Source of the DNA: Phoronis australis | Taxonomy: Eukaryota > Phoronida > Phoronidae | Assembly: GCA_002633005.1 (NCBI GenBank) | Contig: NMRA01000969.1 | Location: forward strand, 14,310 to 78,061 | Reading direction: 5' to 3' | DNA: 63,752 nt | In this document: positions 47,756-59,599 of the stretch, in pieces | Layout: every line of letters starts with the position of its first letter | How positions within the stretch are numbered: the stretch's first letter is position 1 | Position numbers and translations under genes: made by a program | Notes under the pieces: model-generated | Told to the model about the DNA's origin: nothing | Databases searched by the model: none | The model's input: only the letters and a program-made list of their open reading frames with translations

Positions 47756-49544
47756 CCAGATTGTCCACCAATGTATGATGGAGGAGGTATAGAACTAAAG
47801 CAAACCAACAGCAACAGTCAAGCCAGCAACAAGACAGAGCAATGAGCAGAGCAATGTGTTAGCACAAAATGATACGTTTCATTAAGTAACGCTACACAAA
47901 CTTGTGGCCACAAATTAAAATGCTTTATACAAGGAGGCTACTATCAGTGCATTAAAAAACAAGATTCTGTCTTGGTTTGAATGTTAAATCTAATTGTCTA
48001 AGTCAAATCAAGCCTTGTATCTGTCAAATTATGGCCACACGTAACTCTTAGAATCAACTTAACACAGCGTTGTCCACTGCAAAACTACATACACTACACC
48101 ATACAAAATGACAACCAATGGAAACAAATGTTACACTCCTGATTAAACAAGGGTTGCAATTTTGCTCAAGACTTAAAAAGACAGCATTCACTTTGGTTGA
48201 CATTACGAACAGCACAGCTGTCTCAAAACAAGATCAAGTATATGAAGAGTTTCTGCGCACTTGATAGAACATGGATTTGTGTAAAAACATGCACTAGTTC
48301 CATTCCCTTTAATCTCACTTTCTGAATGAGCAAACCCCAACAACTGAGTGATGGTGAAGTGTTATGCAGATTTGTCAGTTGACAACACATGTAATGTACT
48401 GTTGGAGCTGAGCCTAACACAATTAACCACTAGTCAAAGTCACAAACCAAAGCACATATTCAAGGATGCAAAAAAACGTCAAGGTGTTGAAAAGTGCACA
48501 TGTACTTTTAATAAAAGTGGTGTAAATTTGCATTAGTAAAACCAAAGAGTTTTTAATCAATTTCTGAAGTGTCAAAAAGTCAATTACATTCCTTGCTTTC
48601 TACCAATGTGGACGATCAAAGATTAGCAAAGTGTCCAGCCCCTCAATACTGTTGACCTTTGACACGACACCAAGTGTACAAGATGAGACTGTCCATCTGA
48701 AGCCTCTCGGTTCCTCCTGTTCCACCAGCACTATTTTTAGGTAGTTATCAATGATGTGATTTTGCTCAGGCTCAACCCAACCAACAGCCATGTTATCTTT
48801 TCAAAAGACATCTCTAACACAAACACGACTAGACACAAATCTGGAGGGTGACACAATAATACAGTTTTGCAGTTCAGTGCTACAAAGGGAAGAGATAAAT
48901 TAAAATTCTATGTTTTTCATTGCCAGAAAATTAATTATGCACAAATTTGTATTCAAGCGCATCTGGCTTAGAGGGTAAAACAAACATTTTTATGTTACCT
49001 TTCGTAAAAATACAGATCCTAATCTATCCTGGAAAGAATTTGGTCCATGCCAGTATGGCAGTGACTATTACCCATGGGTGTTTTAATTATTCACGCAACA
49101 GTTATGTAAACAGCAAAAGTCAAGCATAATGATTCTGCATTCAATGGTTCAGCATTCAATGATATGAAGCAAATATAATGAACCACCTGTTTTTGAATGC
49201 AGTCTGATCCAGTTATTTGTGTTTGCTCAATGGACACGAATGTAAAACTAAAAGGCTGTTGCGCTGTGCCGGCCTTTTTCAATTGCTGCATAGACAGAAA
49301 TTAATACACATGATGAGAACAAATATTAACATGGAAAAATGTGTTTCAAAATTATCAGGTATCTGTATTTTTAGTATAAGTGACACTAAAAATGAGAAAA
49401 ACAACAACAAACACGTGTGACGTGAACTTAGCAAGCAACTAAAAGCTGCATTAGGCACTTTATGGAATACTTCCAAAAGTAAATTTATTACATTGACAAG
49501 TGTTGTAAGTTCACTTGCAAACTTCGACATAATCTGTGTCGTAA

Positions 49545-49612
49545 AATTGAGACTGCTCTTGTGTTTAAGTGAGACTGCTCTTGTGTTTAAGTGAGACTGC
49601 TCTTGTGTTTAA
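49545..49612. repeat. 22-bp triplicate repeat
   Basis: Three exact units of GAGACTGCTCTTGTGTTTAA plus GT. It lies 118 bp beyond the donor of exon C6 in the transcript sense. Confidence 0.93.
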
Positions 49613-49729
49613 GAGGAAAAAGTAAAACTTAACACACAAAAGCACGGAACTGACCAACTGTATAAAGGTGTAACCATGACAACTAAACTCAAGGCTGAAT
49701 ATGAGTGACAGACATTAAGAACCACTTAC

Positions 49730-49855
49730 TTTCGGACGGCATGAATGAGTTTTGAAAACGGTTTTTCCCAACAATACATTTTGATGACGCGCATTCCTGA
49801 TATGATCTCATTCATGATTTTGACACGCTCATCAGTCTGCACAGCTGTCTTGGCC
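49730..49855 (-). CDS. ABCC4-like exon C6: second coupling loop; last constitutive exon before the array
   Basis: 126 bp, acceptor TGCTTCAG, donor GTAAGT. It encodes [20 protein letters not shown] then [20 protein letters not shown] and VR plus two bases (AA). In ABC exporters the 'R---MNE-I-G-R-IK-Y-WE--F' block is the second intracellular loop. It ends two bases into a codon, so the next exon must supply one base and then whole codons. Each complete alternative exon V1-V5 and V7 does exactly that. The distance from this donor to the first alternative acceptor (37791) is about 11.9 kb, most of it nested transposons. Confidence 0.94.
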
Positions 49856-50234
49856 CTGAAGCACACAGTTAATACAAGTGCATTAGCACAATAGACAGTT
49901 GCGTGTTTGCAAGAATAAACAAAAGCATCACGCCATGTGGCTTCTGAGATTTATTGTGAAATCTTGCGAATCTGGTGTAGATATTATGTGAAATGATTAC
50001 GTGAGCGTTGTAACATGACCTCCTTGGTCAGAAGAGCTTGTGGCTTTATGTGAATCGTGCACAACAGCCTGAATGTTGTGTTAAAATGTTTACTAATGCC
50101 ACATGAAATGCGCCAGAACAGCGCAAACTCTGTGTGACCCCCGTGAGGATGACGGGCAACAGATTTTGGGGGTGTTAGTAGACATTTTAACTTTCCTTCC
50201 AAAACAGTGATGGTCCACATCTCACAATTATATT

Positions 50235-50560
50235 AGCATGCCCACAATGCCCTACAACTGTCCCACAATGCCTTTAAGTGTCCCACTATATTAAGATGCC
50301 CTACGATTGTCCTAAGATGCCCTATGACTGTCCCACGATACCCTATGACTGTCCCACGATGCCCCATGACTGTCCCATGATGACCTACGACTGTATCACG
50401 GTGCCCCATGACTGCCCAAGGATGCCCTATGACTATCACGATGCCCCATGACTGCCCCACGACTGCCCCAGGATGCCCTACGGTTGTCCCACAATGACTT
50501 AAAAGTTGTCCCATGATGCCCTCCAACTGTCCCACAATGCAATATGACCCAAGGCTGTGC
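50235..50560. repeat. Minisatellite (CCCATGACTGTCCCACGATG type)
   Basis: Around 15 degenerate units of roughly 20 bp between exons C5 and C6. The long minus frame across it (50233-50535) is a repeat product (GH-GTV-GH), not a gene. Confidence 0.9.
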
Positions 50561-51032
50561 TGTAAATTTGCATCCTTTCATTCACATCCTACAAAACTTG
50601 CAAAATGCATCATGAATGCATTCTCACTGCATCCACATCTCATCTGTGTGATTCATACAGAGTTTGCACTGTGAACACAAGGCGGGGAACAATGTACAAA
50701 GGTTTACATCGGGTGACATTTGTTATGAAGTGTGCGACAATGCGCATGAATTGTGAGCCATTATTATGTTTCACAACCATCCCTACAAATATTCACACCA
50801 GGTGAGCCTAACTGTAGAATTTTACAAGCATTCAAGCAGTTAACAAAATGGTCATTACATGTAGATAGAGACTAACGTGTTTGTTGCAAATTTCTGTTCT
50901 TAAAAACCATGTTTTACACATGCTATCCCTAAGGCAGACCATCTTAGCTCTGGCTGAGAACATGACCTTCAATCAAACTGACCCAAACACCTAAAGAGAA
51001 AGCAGGATATGAAACCATACAGAGATTTCTAC

Positions 51033-51196
51033 CTGAGTTTTGAAAAGCGCTTGCCCATCCATGCCTGGAGTGGTATAAGAAGGACTAGTACAGCTAATCC
51101 AGCCAAACTGGCTGGTCCAACCTCGTGCCACAAGATGACCATCACAGCGATTGTCTGCAGGGGGCCCACCCAAAGGAAGTGGAGAAAGATGACCGC
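51033..51196 (-). CDS. ABCC4-like exon C5: TM3-TM4
   Basis: 164 bp, acceptor CTTGTAG, donor GTAGAA. It reads [20 protein letters not shown], then [20 protein letters not shown] and [15 protein letters not shown]. This is the TM3-TM4 hairpin of the first membrane domain, with the conserved FLHFLW-GPLQ start and the IPLQ--MGK-FS-LR end. It enters in phase 0 and leaves with two bases (AG) completed by C6 to Arg. Confidence 0.93.
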
Positions 51197-53241
51197 CTAC
51201 AAGATAAAGAAGACATCAGTCAGCTACCACGTCAAACACAGCATTCTCAGGATTGCAACAACACTACCATTCATGCTGAGACACACTTCTGCATAATTCA
51301 CAATGGTAGTAGGATTTATCCAAAACATTATGTCACCATGTCCCTTGTATATAGAAACTTGTCAAACATATTTCACAAAGATGCTTTGAGGAGTTCCACA
51401 GATACAGAGGCAGATGTCAAAAATCCAAAATTAATGCGTTGCAGCAACTGTAACGGGTGTCCAAAATAGGCGAGTGACATCCCCTCCCCAACATAAACAC
51501 ACTTACCTGCCTAAGATCATGGGGACACACAAATGGACTGGGGAGTTATTACAAACCAAACTCAACAAAATACAAATGAAATTGCCTCAAAATGGTCATC
51601 TCACATCTTCACGACCATCAGCAAAAAATTTGTGCAGGATCTTCATGAAATTAAACATTTCAAAATGCATAATTTCATGAAGATCTTGCAGAGAGTATAT
51701 AAGATGCATCTGTGGAAGCTAAGCACCCAAACTCCAGTATGTATAGATTAAGATGACAGCAATACGCGCCAATGGCACGTAAAGATGACACATGTATGGG
51801 GGCACATAAAAATGATTATCTACTTGTAGACATACGAAATGATCAATGTTGTGAGGATATCCAACAGATACAGCATACCTCATGGTGATTGACGCTGATC
51901 TCATCCAAAACTAATGAGACTCACAGACTGTAAGTCCCCATATGTAGGTTATGCACCAGACCTGTTTTACATACACGTGAGTTGCATTTATCAGCACAGT
52001 ATGTTCAGTCAAGTAGGGTGGCGGTCTCACCTGGTCAAACCTGTTGACATCATTAGACATGAGATTGACTATCTGGCCAGTGGTCGTCTGGAGCAGAGCT
52101 GCATTGCTCAATCGCAGAGACTGAAACAGAACACGGTTAGAAAATAAACGTGGTAGGTGCCCCCCCCAGATATCTATTTTGCATTACAACCACGTTCCGA
52201 TTCATTCCCGTGCATTCATTCAACCCTTTGTATTCATTCACTAAGACTCAGTTGTACGCGAGTGTACCCAAGATTTGACTGGGAGATTGAAGGTCAAACA
52301 GTTGATTTACACTTGTTCTTTTTTAGCGAAATGTAACAAAGCACTTAAAACCATGCAACAGGTTAAAAATTACGGGAAGAGCATTATAACATATTGTTTA
52401 CAAAACACCCACCCCCTCCACACACAAGCACACACAGGAAATGCATTTCAAATGTTTAAGGATCAATCCCTATCCAAAACTGAGCCAGGACACCCAGAGC
52501 TCGTACAAAATTAAGCCACATGGCAAATAGTTTCACAACACTGAGGTGTTATTCATTATCAAGGCGATTTTATTCTATTCCAGTGTGTTTATGGACATTG
52601 AAAGAACATTCCCTCTTGTATACTTCTAAGGTTAAATTACACTTTCATACCAAGTTTCTCTCTTATTTTTTCGTTCCAGTTTCACGGTAGTAACGGAGTT
52701 CACAAAAAGACACTGTTTTGGTGTAACAAAACCAATGATGTCAATTGTGTCTACTGTATTCTATTTATGTGGTCATGTCACCAGAAATCATCCCCAATGT
52801 CTAATGGATGGGTCCACTGGCTATTTCTACTGTTGCTATGACGACAGTGATGATGCTGGCAAAACTAACAAATGTTTCCTTGTACAACCAACAAAAGTGC
52901 ACCTAGGAATGAGACAATAGTCATTCAAATAACTTGAGAATGGTAGGCTGCAGCAAAAAAACCTATGGCATACTCTCGATAGCCCTTGACAAGATTTATC
53001 AACATACCAAATTACAAAACAGTCCCTAGCAGAACAAAACATTTGAAAATGACTGCCACAACACAATCTTGAATCCGATTACAACCAAAACCAAAAGTCT
53101 TCTAGAAACTGTAGGAGACACATGCTTGTGGAAATAAAAGCTGTAAAGTTGCGGGCAGTCACAACAATGTAGGAACCACCTGAAAATGGAAAATTAGTAA
53201 TTTCAGCAACGACTGATATTAGAAACTCTTGTAAAGGTTAC
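51197..53241. other. Introns between C5, C4 and C3
   Basis: Apart from exon C4 (52031-52120) nothing is recognised. Short open frames at 51125-51469 and 51533-51751 are intronic and have no family. Confidence 0.6.
52031..52120 (-). CDS. ABCC4-like exon C4: TTTGQIVNL motif
   Basis: 90 bp (30 codons, phase 0 to 0), acceptor CTGTTTCAG, donor GTGAGA. It reads [11 protein letters not shown] followed by [19 protein letters not shown]. The T-G-I-VNL-S-DV-+FD motif is the hallmark of the first intracellular loop in ABCC transporters and couples the membrane domain to a nucleotide-binding domain. The match to ABCC4 is close to residue-for-residue. I saw only one copy of this exon. Confidence 0.95.
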
Positions 53242-53457
53242 CTTTTTATAAAGCAGAGAACAGCTGGCAATACGTAGCCACATGCCAACCCGCTGGACAC
53301 TGAAGAAATAGGGATGATGAGAGATGGCTAGAATCATGGCGCAGATACTAACACCACCAGCGTAGAGATAGGCATCTAGTTCAGACATGGTGCTATTTGG
53401 TGAAAAATAGAGAAGCAAACGACCCAGGAGAACTGGTTGTACCACTTTGGTCGATTC
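53242..53457 (-). CDS. ABCC4-like exon C3: TM1-TM2
   Basis: 216 bp (72 codons, phase 0 to 0), acceptor TTGACAG, donor GTAACC. It starts ESTKVVQPVLLGRLLLYF and ends ISHHPYFFSVQRVGMWLRIA plus SCSLLYKK. ABCC4 has the same features here: the E-S-K-V-Q-P start, a hydrophobic TM2 ending in HH-YF, and the 'V-Q--GM-LR-A--L-Y-K' cytoplasmic extension. The segment between the two helices (SPNSTMSELDA) is the expected extracellular loop; NST is a possible glycosylation sequon. The donor is the weakest of the constitutive donors but keeps GTA. Confidence 0.92.
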
Positions 53458-54516
53458 CTGTCAAACACAAAAGATGGCGTAAAATAAACAAATAGGCAAA
53501 GGCTTCTCTTTTAATATGGGGGAAACTTAGCAATCTGTACTGGACTTACTGGAGAATAATCGACAACACCTGTGTGACATCTGTTGGAGATTATTAGAAA
53601 CGAGTCAACGGTGGGAAATGTTTAACACTCAGTCCTAGGTATGTGTCACATTAAATCTCAGTACACCACAATTGCTCAGAGAGGGATGTTCGATTCTTTC
53701 ATAAATGCACTTTGTATTCAACACCACATCTGTGGTCAGAAGTCAGGTCATACTTTTAACCTGAATGATGATGCACTGATCTTGAATAAGGAAAAAACTG
53801 GTTTGAGGTTAAAGAGTGCAAATTATTAAAAAGTCCTCAATGAGCAAGAGCAGAGCGCTTAGTTCAACTTGTCCCACAAATGGGAGCAAGTATTGTCGGA
53901 GATTTCCTGCCGTTTGACCCATTCCTGACAATCTCCAACAGATGTCATACAGGCTTCATAAAGTCAGCAGTGGCTGACAAAGCTTTGCTTATTACTCTCA
54001 AGTAAGTTCAACATGATGCATAATTTTTCCCATATTTGTAACTAGTGGATGACTTGTAATGTGTCACTTTTAACTTGCAAACATCAGCTCTAGGAACTCA
54101 TTGGCCTGTAGATAAAAAGGGTCAGTTAAGAAATATGTCAGATGAACTTTATTACAGACCCACATCTCAAAAGTAACAGTCCACTGCAACAGTAGCTTGC
54201 CTTGGGAGTCATACAAATTCAGTAACACCATACGGGAGAAATAGGAGAAAACATTTTGAAATCCTGAGCTCCGTTACAAATGCTATTGGGATTAACAATA
54301 AAATCCATCTTACAAAACAAACTTTTTTCGAGCTGGCGATAAGTCGCAAGCCTGTTTAGAAGAACAAGCATGGACCACTTTGACCAGGTCATCAAAGAAA
54401 GCATAGACAATGGGTGACTGACAGTAAGTGACAGGTCACTGACAGTAAGTGACAGGTCATCATATTTACAGGGATGCTGATATCTATTTGAATCAAAAAA
54501 TAAAAAGTTCACTTAC
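53458..54516. other. Intron between C3 and C2
   Basis: A doubled block TGACAGTAAGTGACAGGTCA at 54418-54457. No gene or element recognised. Confidence 0.6.
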
Positions 54517-54634
54517 CTCTAACAAAACAAATAATCCCAATAAAGCATAGTACAGGCCAAAGGCACGAATCATCGCCCTGCGTAGACTGGGTTGTCCTCC
54601 ATGCTTCACCTTTTCTAGCTCTTTTTTCCACTCC
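54517..54634 (-). CDS. ABCC4-like exon C2: pre-TM1 and start of TM1
   Basis: 118 bp, acceptor ATTCAG, donor GTAAGT. It encodes EWKKELEKVKHGG, then QPSLRRAMIRAFGLYYALLG and LFVLLE. This matches the region where ABCC4 proteins have a basic/acidic linker (the PSL-RAI type motif) followed by the first half of TM1. The exon enters after two codon bases and leaves at a codon boundary, so C1-C2-C3 splice in one open frame. A short tandem repeat lies just upstream of its acceptor (54690-54835). Confidence 0.9.
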
Positions 54635-54689
54635 CTGAATGATGTGGTACAATCTTACAACACCAGGACAAATAAGCATTAGTTACAGG

Positions 54690-54835
54690 GTGACCACATT
54701 GTCCTGCACCGCCTACAAGTGCTGCCCAGAGCAGAAGACACTCCCACTGCCTAGAGGTGCTACCCAAGGCAGAAGACACGCCCACCTCAGATGACACCCC
54801 CACATTAAAAGACACTCCCACATCAAAAGCCATTG
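54690..54835. repeat. Tandem repeat upstream of C2
   Basis: Degenerate units of AGAAGACACTCCCACTGCC/AAAAGACACTCCCACATCA, five or six copies. Confidence 0.8.
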
Positions 54836-55059
54836 ACAGTGCAAATTTTTAAGGCTCTAATTTTAAATTGCAATAAGTGATTTTCAATGAAATTGAAATC
54901 AGCTGAATTCAATCTTCACAAAGTTACCTCTCAAATAACTCAATTTTTACAGAGTGCAGCATTCATACAGTGTACACCTTTGTTTTTCTGTTTATGTTCC
55001 CGCGACCACAAAAACAAGATTCATTTTCATGACTATTAAGGTCAGTGATGCGATGATGA

Positions 55060-56010
55060 TGCTGTGACCTTGAAACTGATGTCAACATCATCAAATTTGA
55101 CCATAGCCTGTAGATGTCCCTTCGACTATCACCTGGCGATGTCCCATATACACCTTGGTACAAAATGCAAAATAAATCTAAAACTTCCTTCTTGCGATAT
55201 TGCATCAACAACATTTTCTAGCTAAAACTCGACTTTCTTGCTGTAACCTTGAAAATGATGTCAAGGTCACCAAAAGTAACTTGCGCCAGGAGATGCCCAT
55301 TACATACACCAAGGCACAAAATATGAACAAACCCTAAGCCTTCTTTTTGAAATATCATGACAAAAATTTTCTTAAAAAAATGAAGTTAAGGTCACCAAAA
55401 TCAACTGGTGTGTGCCTGGAGCTACTCTACCTACATCTTGGAACAAAATACAAACAAAATCCAAAAGCATTCTTCTAAACATGTTGAGCTACCATTTTCG
55501 AAGGAAAAACTTATTTTCTCGACATGACCTTGATAACGAAGTTAAGGTTAACAAAACAGACTGGTGCCAGGAAATGTCCCAGGTACGCCTCAGTACAGAA
55601 TATGAACAAAATCTAAAATTCCTTCTTGAGCTACCATACCAACAACTTGGATTTTTGCCCTGTGACCTTGAAAATGAAGTCAAGGTAGTCAAAATCAAGT
55701 AGCGCCTGAAGATGCTCCAGCTACACATTGGTACCAGCGTTCAAACTTCATCAAATACATGTGCTGGCCCGCCAGGCCAGTTAGTCTGAAAATTTACTGG
55801 CCCAGGTACCAAGATAACGTTTAAATGTTACTGCCCCAGCCGCAAATCCACTGGCCCCGGAGCACCGGGCCAGTGTGTATTTAGAATGCTGCTTGGTACA
55901 CAACATGAACACATCTTAAAACTTTCTTCTCGAGATAACGTGTCAACACCGTGTTTTAAGCAAAAGCTAGACTTTCTCTACGTAACCTTAGAAATGGCGT
56001 TAAGGTCTCC
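55060..56010. repeat. Tandem repeat of about 140-175 bp units, with an inserted palindrome-rich piece
   Basis: The landmark GACCTTGAAAATGANGTCAAGGT recurs near 55065, 55241, 55375, 55523, 55660 and 55980. Between the last two, 55755-55895 holds an insert rich in CTGGCCCG/GGGCCAG inverted motifs. Open frames on both strands (such as 55412-55702) come from the repeat. Confidence 0.8.
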
Positions 56011-56219
56011 ACTAAACTGTCTCAAACTTGTGTCATTTTAGCTTACAGGTGATATAATTGGTATGATAAACTGTTTCAAACTTGCTTTGCTTTCAGGTGA
56101 AATCAAAGGAGTGACAGTCTCAAACTACCATAATTTCAGTTTGAACTTTTAAAGTGTCGGGCTCCCAAGAGCACACACAGACCTCACTGTAAGTGAGTTA
56201 TACCTCAGTGCCTACTCAC

Positions 56220-56330
56220 CGCTCCAGCTTTGCACATAGCCTAGTAGACTGGTCATCCTTCAGACAATTATAAAGGTCAGTCTGCTCAAGGGGACGCTTG
56301 TAGCCAATACTGAAGAGTGGGTTCAACCAC
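56220..56330 (-). CDS. ABCC4-like exon C1: WLNPLF segment
   Basis: First exon I can recognise (111 bp). After one base completing a codon it reads WLNPLFSIGYKRPLEQTDLY and then NCLKDDQSTRLCAKLE, the conserved N-terminal cytoplasmic stretch of ABCC4-type transporters just before TM1. The acceptor is TTGCAG and the donor is GTGAGT. It ends with two bases (CG) completed by the first base of C2 to give Arg. An upstream exon carrying the start codon must exist to the right. I could not identify it between 56331 and the window end, where only LINE and repeat sequence is recognisable. Confidence 0.9.
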
Positions 56331-57169
56331 CTGCAACAGGCATATCAAAAGATCTTCATCTGGTTCACTGCTTGTTTTGGCCTTTACAATTGCACATTTT
56401 GTCAAAGTAAGACTAGTCAAAATGATCAGCACAAATGAACTCTTTCACAAGCCAGCATCCTCTGTATCCCTTTCCTTCATTCATCTCAATGATATGTCAA
56501 TCTGTAGGTCAAGGCCATAGACCTGGCGATTGTATCACGAAAGCTGTAGATCTGATACCATCATGTCTCAAATGGACACAAAGACCCACAAATACAAATG
56601 AGTCGCCGGGTCCCATGACCGTGTCCCAGGAAATTAACAAAACATAATCCAAATACACTACAACAGACTACCAAATCAATCCTTCAAAAATATGGTTAAT
56701 AAACCTAGAGAAGGTAGCCACAGCACTCTCACACCCAAAAGGTAAACGTAAGATATAAAATGTACCATAACAAGTCAAAAGCAAAGTCTTAACTCAGCCC
56801 TATTCTCTTAACTTAACCTACCAACATGCAGAATTATCATCCGTTACAGTAATAGCCAAATGGATAGACCACTCCAAACTAGAAGGTTCAATAACTTCTG
56901 CATTTAAAATTTACTTTAATAATAGTTGCAAGTAAAGAAGACTTTTTGAATCAACCTTAAGTTGTGGTAAATAGTAACTTGGGGATCTTGGTTTGTAAAA
57001 GGCATACGATTTATCATATGGCGATTTCGTTAATTTAGACTATATGATAAACGGGTCTATTTCAAAGTAAATTTAAAAGTGTTAATGTCTATTCTGCTTG
57101 CATGCCTTTAGCACTTACTCGCAGAAAAATGTGAAGGTTCTAGACATATTTGTTCTATCTTTAACGGCA
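56331..57169. other. Sequence upstream of C1
   Basis: Expected to be the intron 5' of exon C1. No start-codon exon and no promoter motif could be supported here or further right. Confidence 0.5.
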
Positions 57170-57560
57170 TTCAGAAACCTACAGTAAGTCAGCGTTAATG
57201 GGAAATCGAGTTAGGAGATAGTTTAGATTGGAAGAAAATACTACACAGTACTTTTTCAGTCAAAATCAAAGTTTGGGATTCTAATTTATGTTCCTATTGT
57301 AATAAAGCTCCAGAGACGCTGTCACACCTTTTTTGAGAATGTTGCCTTGTACCAGATTTTTGGAAGGAATTGATAAACTTCTTCAAAAGTGTCTCATTCA
57401 GTTTCCCAACTGTTTCCATCACAAACGCCTTATTCTTGGACTTCATGAGACACGTAATTTTCTACTTAACATTTTGCTATTACTAGCCAAACAGTACATT
57501 TACAAGGAGAAATGTCACAAAAATATACCAAACATTCACATACAAAAATTTTGTGTATAA
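57170..57560 (+). pseudogene. L1-like LINE 3' remnant (reverse transcriptase C-terminus)
   Basis: The frame reads WEIELGDSLDWKKILHSTFS, then VWDSNLCSYCNKAPETLSHL and F before a stop. It continues after a frame change with CCLVPDFWKELINFF and LLNILLLLAKQYIYKEKC. The CSYC...ETLSHLF...C pattern is the zinc-binding C-terminal region of L1/Tx1-type retrotransposon proteins, and ILLAKQYIYK is their usual end. Broken by stops and shifts; no catalytic reverse transcriptase core. Bases 57561-58099 hold nothing else recognised. Confidence 0.75.
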
Positions 57561-58099
57561 CAGCTTCTTTGGGAAATGGGAAATTTTATTGTTGCCGTTA
57601 ACTCCATGTAACAGTTTGTTTACTTACATGAAATAAGAGAATGGTCTCCCCTGAGGTGTGCACATGCGAATGAATAGATGTACTTGTTTGTTTTTATACT
57701 TGTTTATCAGTAATAATAAATATATGAAAGAAAAGAAACATTTTGTTTATGTGGGTCTACTCCTTGCCAAAAACTGCAGGTCCTTTACAGGTAGGGCACT
57801 ACCCCTCTCAATAAACTTGTTCTGTACCACTGAAATTACCTAAGTTAAATTCAAAAATAGCAAAGTTGTCCAGAAAGGAACACACTAAAAGTCGAACCAC
57901 TTTGTGTTCACCATTGATCCGTCAAGATAACCAAATGCTGCGGAACAATCTCAGAAGCTTGAAAACCACTGTTGCAAGGGCAATACCTCAAACACTCCTC
58001 CGCCAAAGCTACTACAGAACCATCATCAAAACTAATCGAGTCATCACCACAGTTTCATTGAATGGAAATCAGACCCACAGTTTGAACTAAGATAGCCTT

Positions 58100-59170
58100 G
58101 GATCGAGACCATTCATCCAATGGTGCTATAAAATTGAATCAACGAGGTGTATATATAGAAAGATGCCAGGTAAAATGAAGACAAAACATCGAGCTGATCT
58201 TAGGGAGCTGTGCGTCTGCATGAATATAACCATTGACAACGAAAGCTTTAAGTCACCGCACACCTTTGGGAGTTTGTGTTAATGAATACAGGTTGTGAAG
58301 AGATAAATCCTCACACAAATTCATTAATTTGAAGGTAATTTGACATTTTGCTGGCTCGATCTCATGCTCACGACGCGCTTTAACCATCGACTTAATTTCT
58401 GTTGTCCATTTTGTGCTTGGTTTCATATCAGTGCGTGGTGACTAAAACGATGAACTGTTGACCTACTTTTAAGTAGGCCTTGGCTGGAGACAGTCGCAAA
58501 TAAAAAAATGATTTAGTGATAATTAAGTAATTATGCACTGTAATTTTAGTTGACATTGCAATTAAATGTTGAAATAGCGAACATGACTAAGGCATGTATT
58601 GATTACACAGACCAGAAACAAGTTTTCATTGAATAACTAACCGAAAACCTTGAGATTTTCACATCACCCAACTTAATCAGCTTTTATTTGGCTTCAGCAA
58701 ATCGACTTAATTTGATCTCAGAAACACAAGTTCTTCGTAGATTTCGCTGAAACTTTCCAAATTTTATATTTATTCATCAATCTCAAATTATGCTGATAAA
58801 TTTTTTGATATAAAGGCGTAATGAAACAAAGATGAATACGACTGCTATTTGTCATAGAAACCAAACTAAAATACTTTTTGAAAATTACTAACAGCATTTT
58901 TGAGGTACCTGGTTAAGTTTTCATTTAAAAAATGGTTCATTAAAATCAACCAAGGTTATTTTGCTATAAATGTACCTTTCTTAAATATGAAAATTTGACT
59001 TAAGAAAGGTGTTATTGGATAATAATAATGGCGCATATGTACAAAACATATTTTTATAATCCCTGATCTTTTTCTTCCAGAAAATATATACTTTTACTAG
59101 TTGACAAACACTGCTTTTGACATACAAGTTTAGAATGGAGGCCACTAAATAAGGTTTGGAATATAACCTT
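58100..59170 (+). repeat. 1.1-kb dispersed repeat, copy 2
   Basis: Same orientation and order as 840-1970, somewhat shorter by small deletions. Ends with GAATGGAGGCCACTAAATAA. Unlike copy 1 it is not flanked by the 35-bp minisatellite. Confidence 0.8.
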
Positions 59171-59284
59171 AAGGTGGAGCAAGTTGCACAAGAGCAAGTT
59201 GTTCTAAGTAAGTCTGTTTGTGGACGCTACTCTAATGACAACTCGTTGCAGGACTAACTTGTTCTAGGGCGAGTCTGTGCATGG

Positions 59285-59405
59285 ACCGCACTATAGTGAC
59301 AGGGATGTGGACCACACTGTAATGGCAGGGATGTGGACCACACTATAGTGACAGGGATGTGGACCACACTGTAGTGGCAGGAATGTGGACCACACTATAG
59401 TGACA
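59285..59405. repeat. 28-bp minisatellite
   Basis: Four to five units of CACTATAGTGACAGGGATGT plus GGACCA. Confidence 0.9.
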
Positions 59406-59599
59406 GGCCTAAATTTAATTAACTCACAATCTAACTGCTTCCAAATCTGACAACAAAGTAACCCCAGAACCAGTATCAACAGACAGTAAAGTAACAGGAG
59501 AACCACCATCAACAATTGTACAAGTCTCCTGTACACTTACAAAACACAATGGCACTACACCCCATATAACACACTTTCCTCAACACTAACAATGTCAAA

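Larger units (their letters stand above)
5988..56330 (-). other. ABCC4/MRP4-like ABC transporter gene, partial, with an alternative-exon array
   Basis: Extent of the recognisable part of one minus-strand gene. Six constitutive exons (C1-C6) and at least seven alternative versions of the next exon (V1-V7) join in frame into the N-terminal membrane domain of an ABCC-family exporter. The closest family I recognise is ABCC4 (MRP4), a plasma-membrane exporter of organic anions and cyclic nucleotides. The joined exons reproduce the family order: N-terminal WLNPLF motif, TM1-TM2, TTTGQIVNL motif, TM3-TM4, the cytoplasmic loop with a [14 protein letters not shown]-type motif, then TM5-TM6. I found no Walker A, ABC signature or second membrane domain, so the 3' half of the gene lies beyond the left edge. 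The start codon exon was not found. The membrane-domain assignment is strong; orthology to ABCC4 rather than another short ABCC is likely but not proven. Confidence 0.9.

Noticed and set aside
48600-48791. Minus-strand frame between C6 and the array that could be an extra exon
   Set aside because: C6 joins directly to V1-V7 as in ABCC4, leaving no room for an additional exon, and the frame resembles no ABCC segment.
50233-50535. 100-codon minus-strand frame
   Set aside because: Entirely minisatellite; repetitive peptide without any family.
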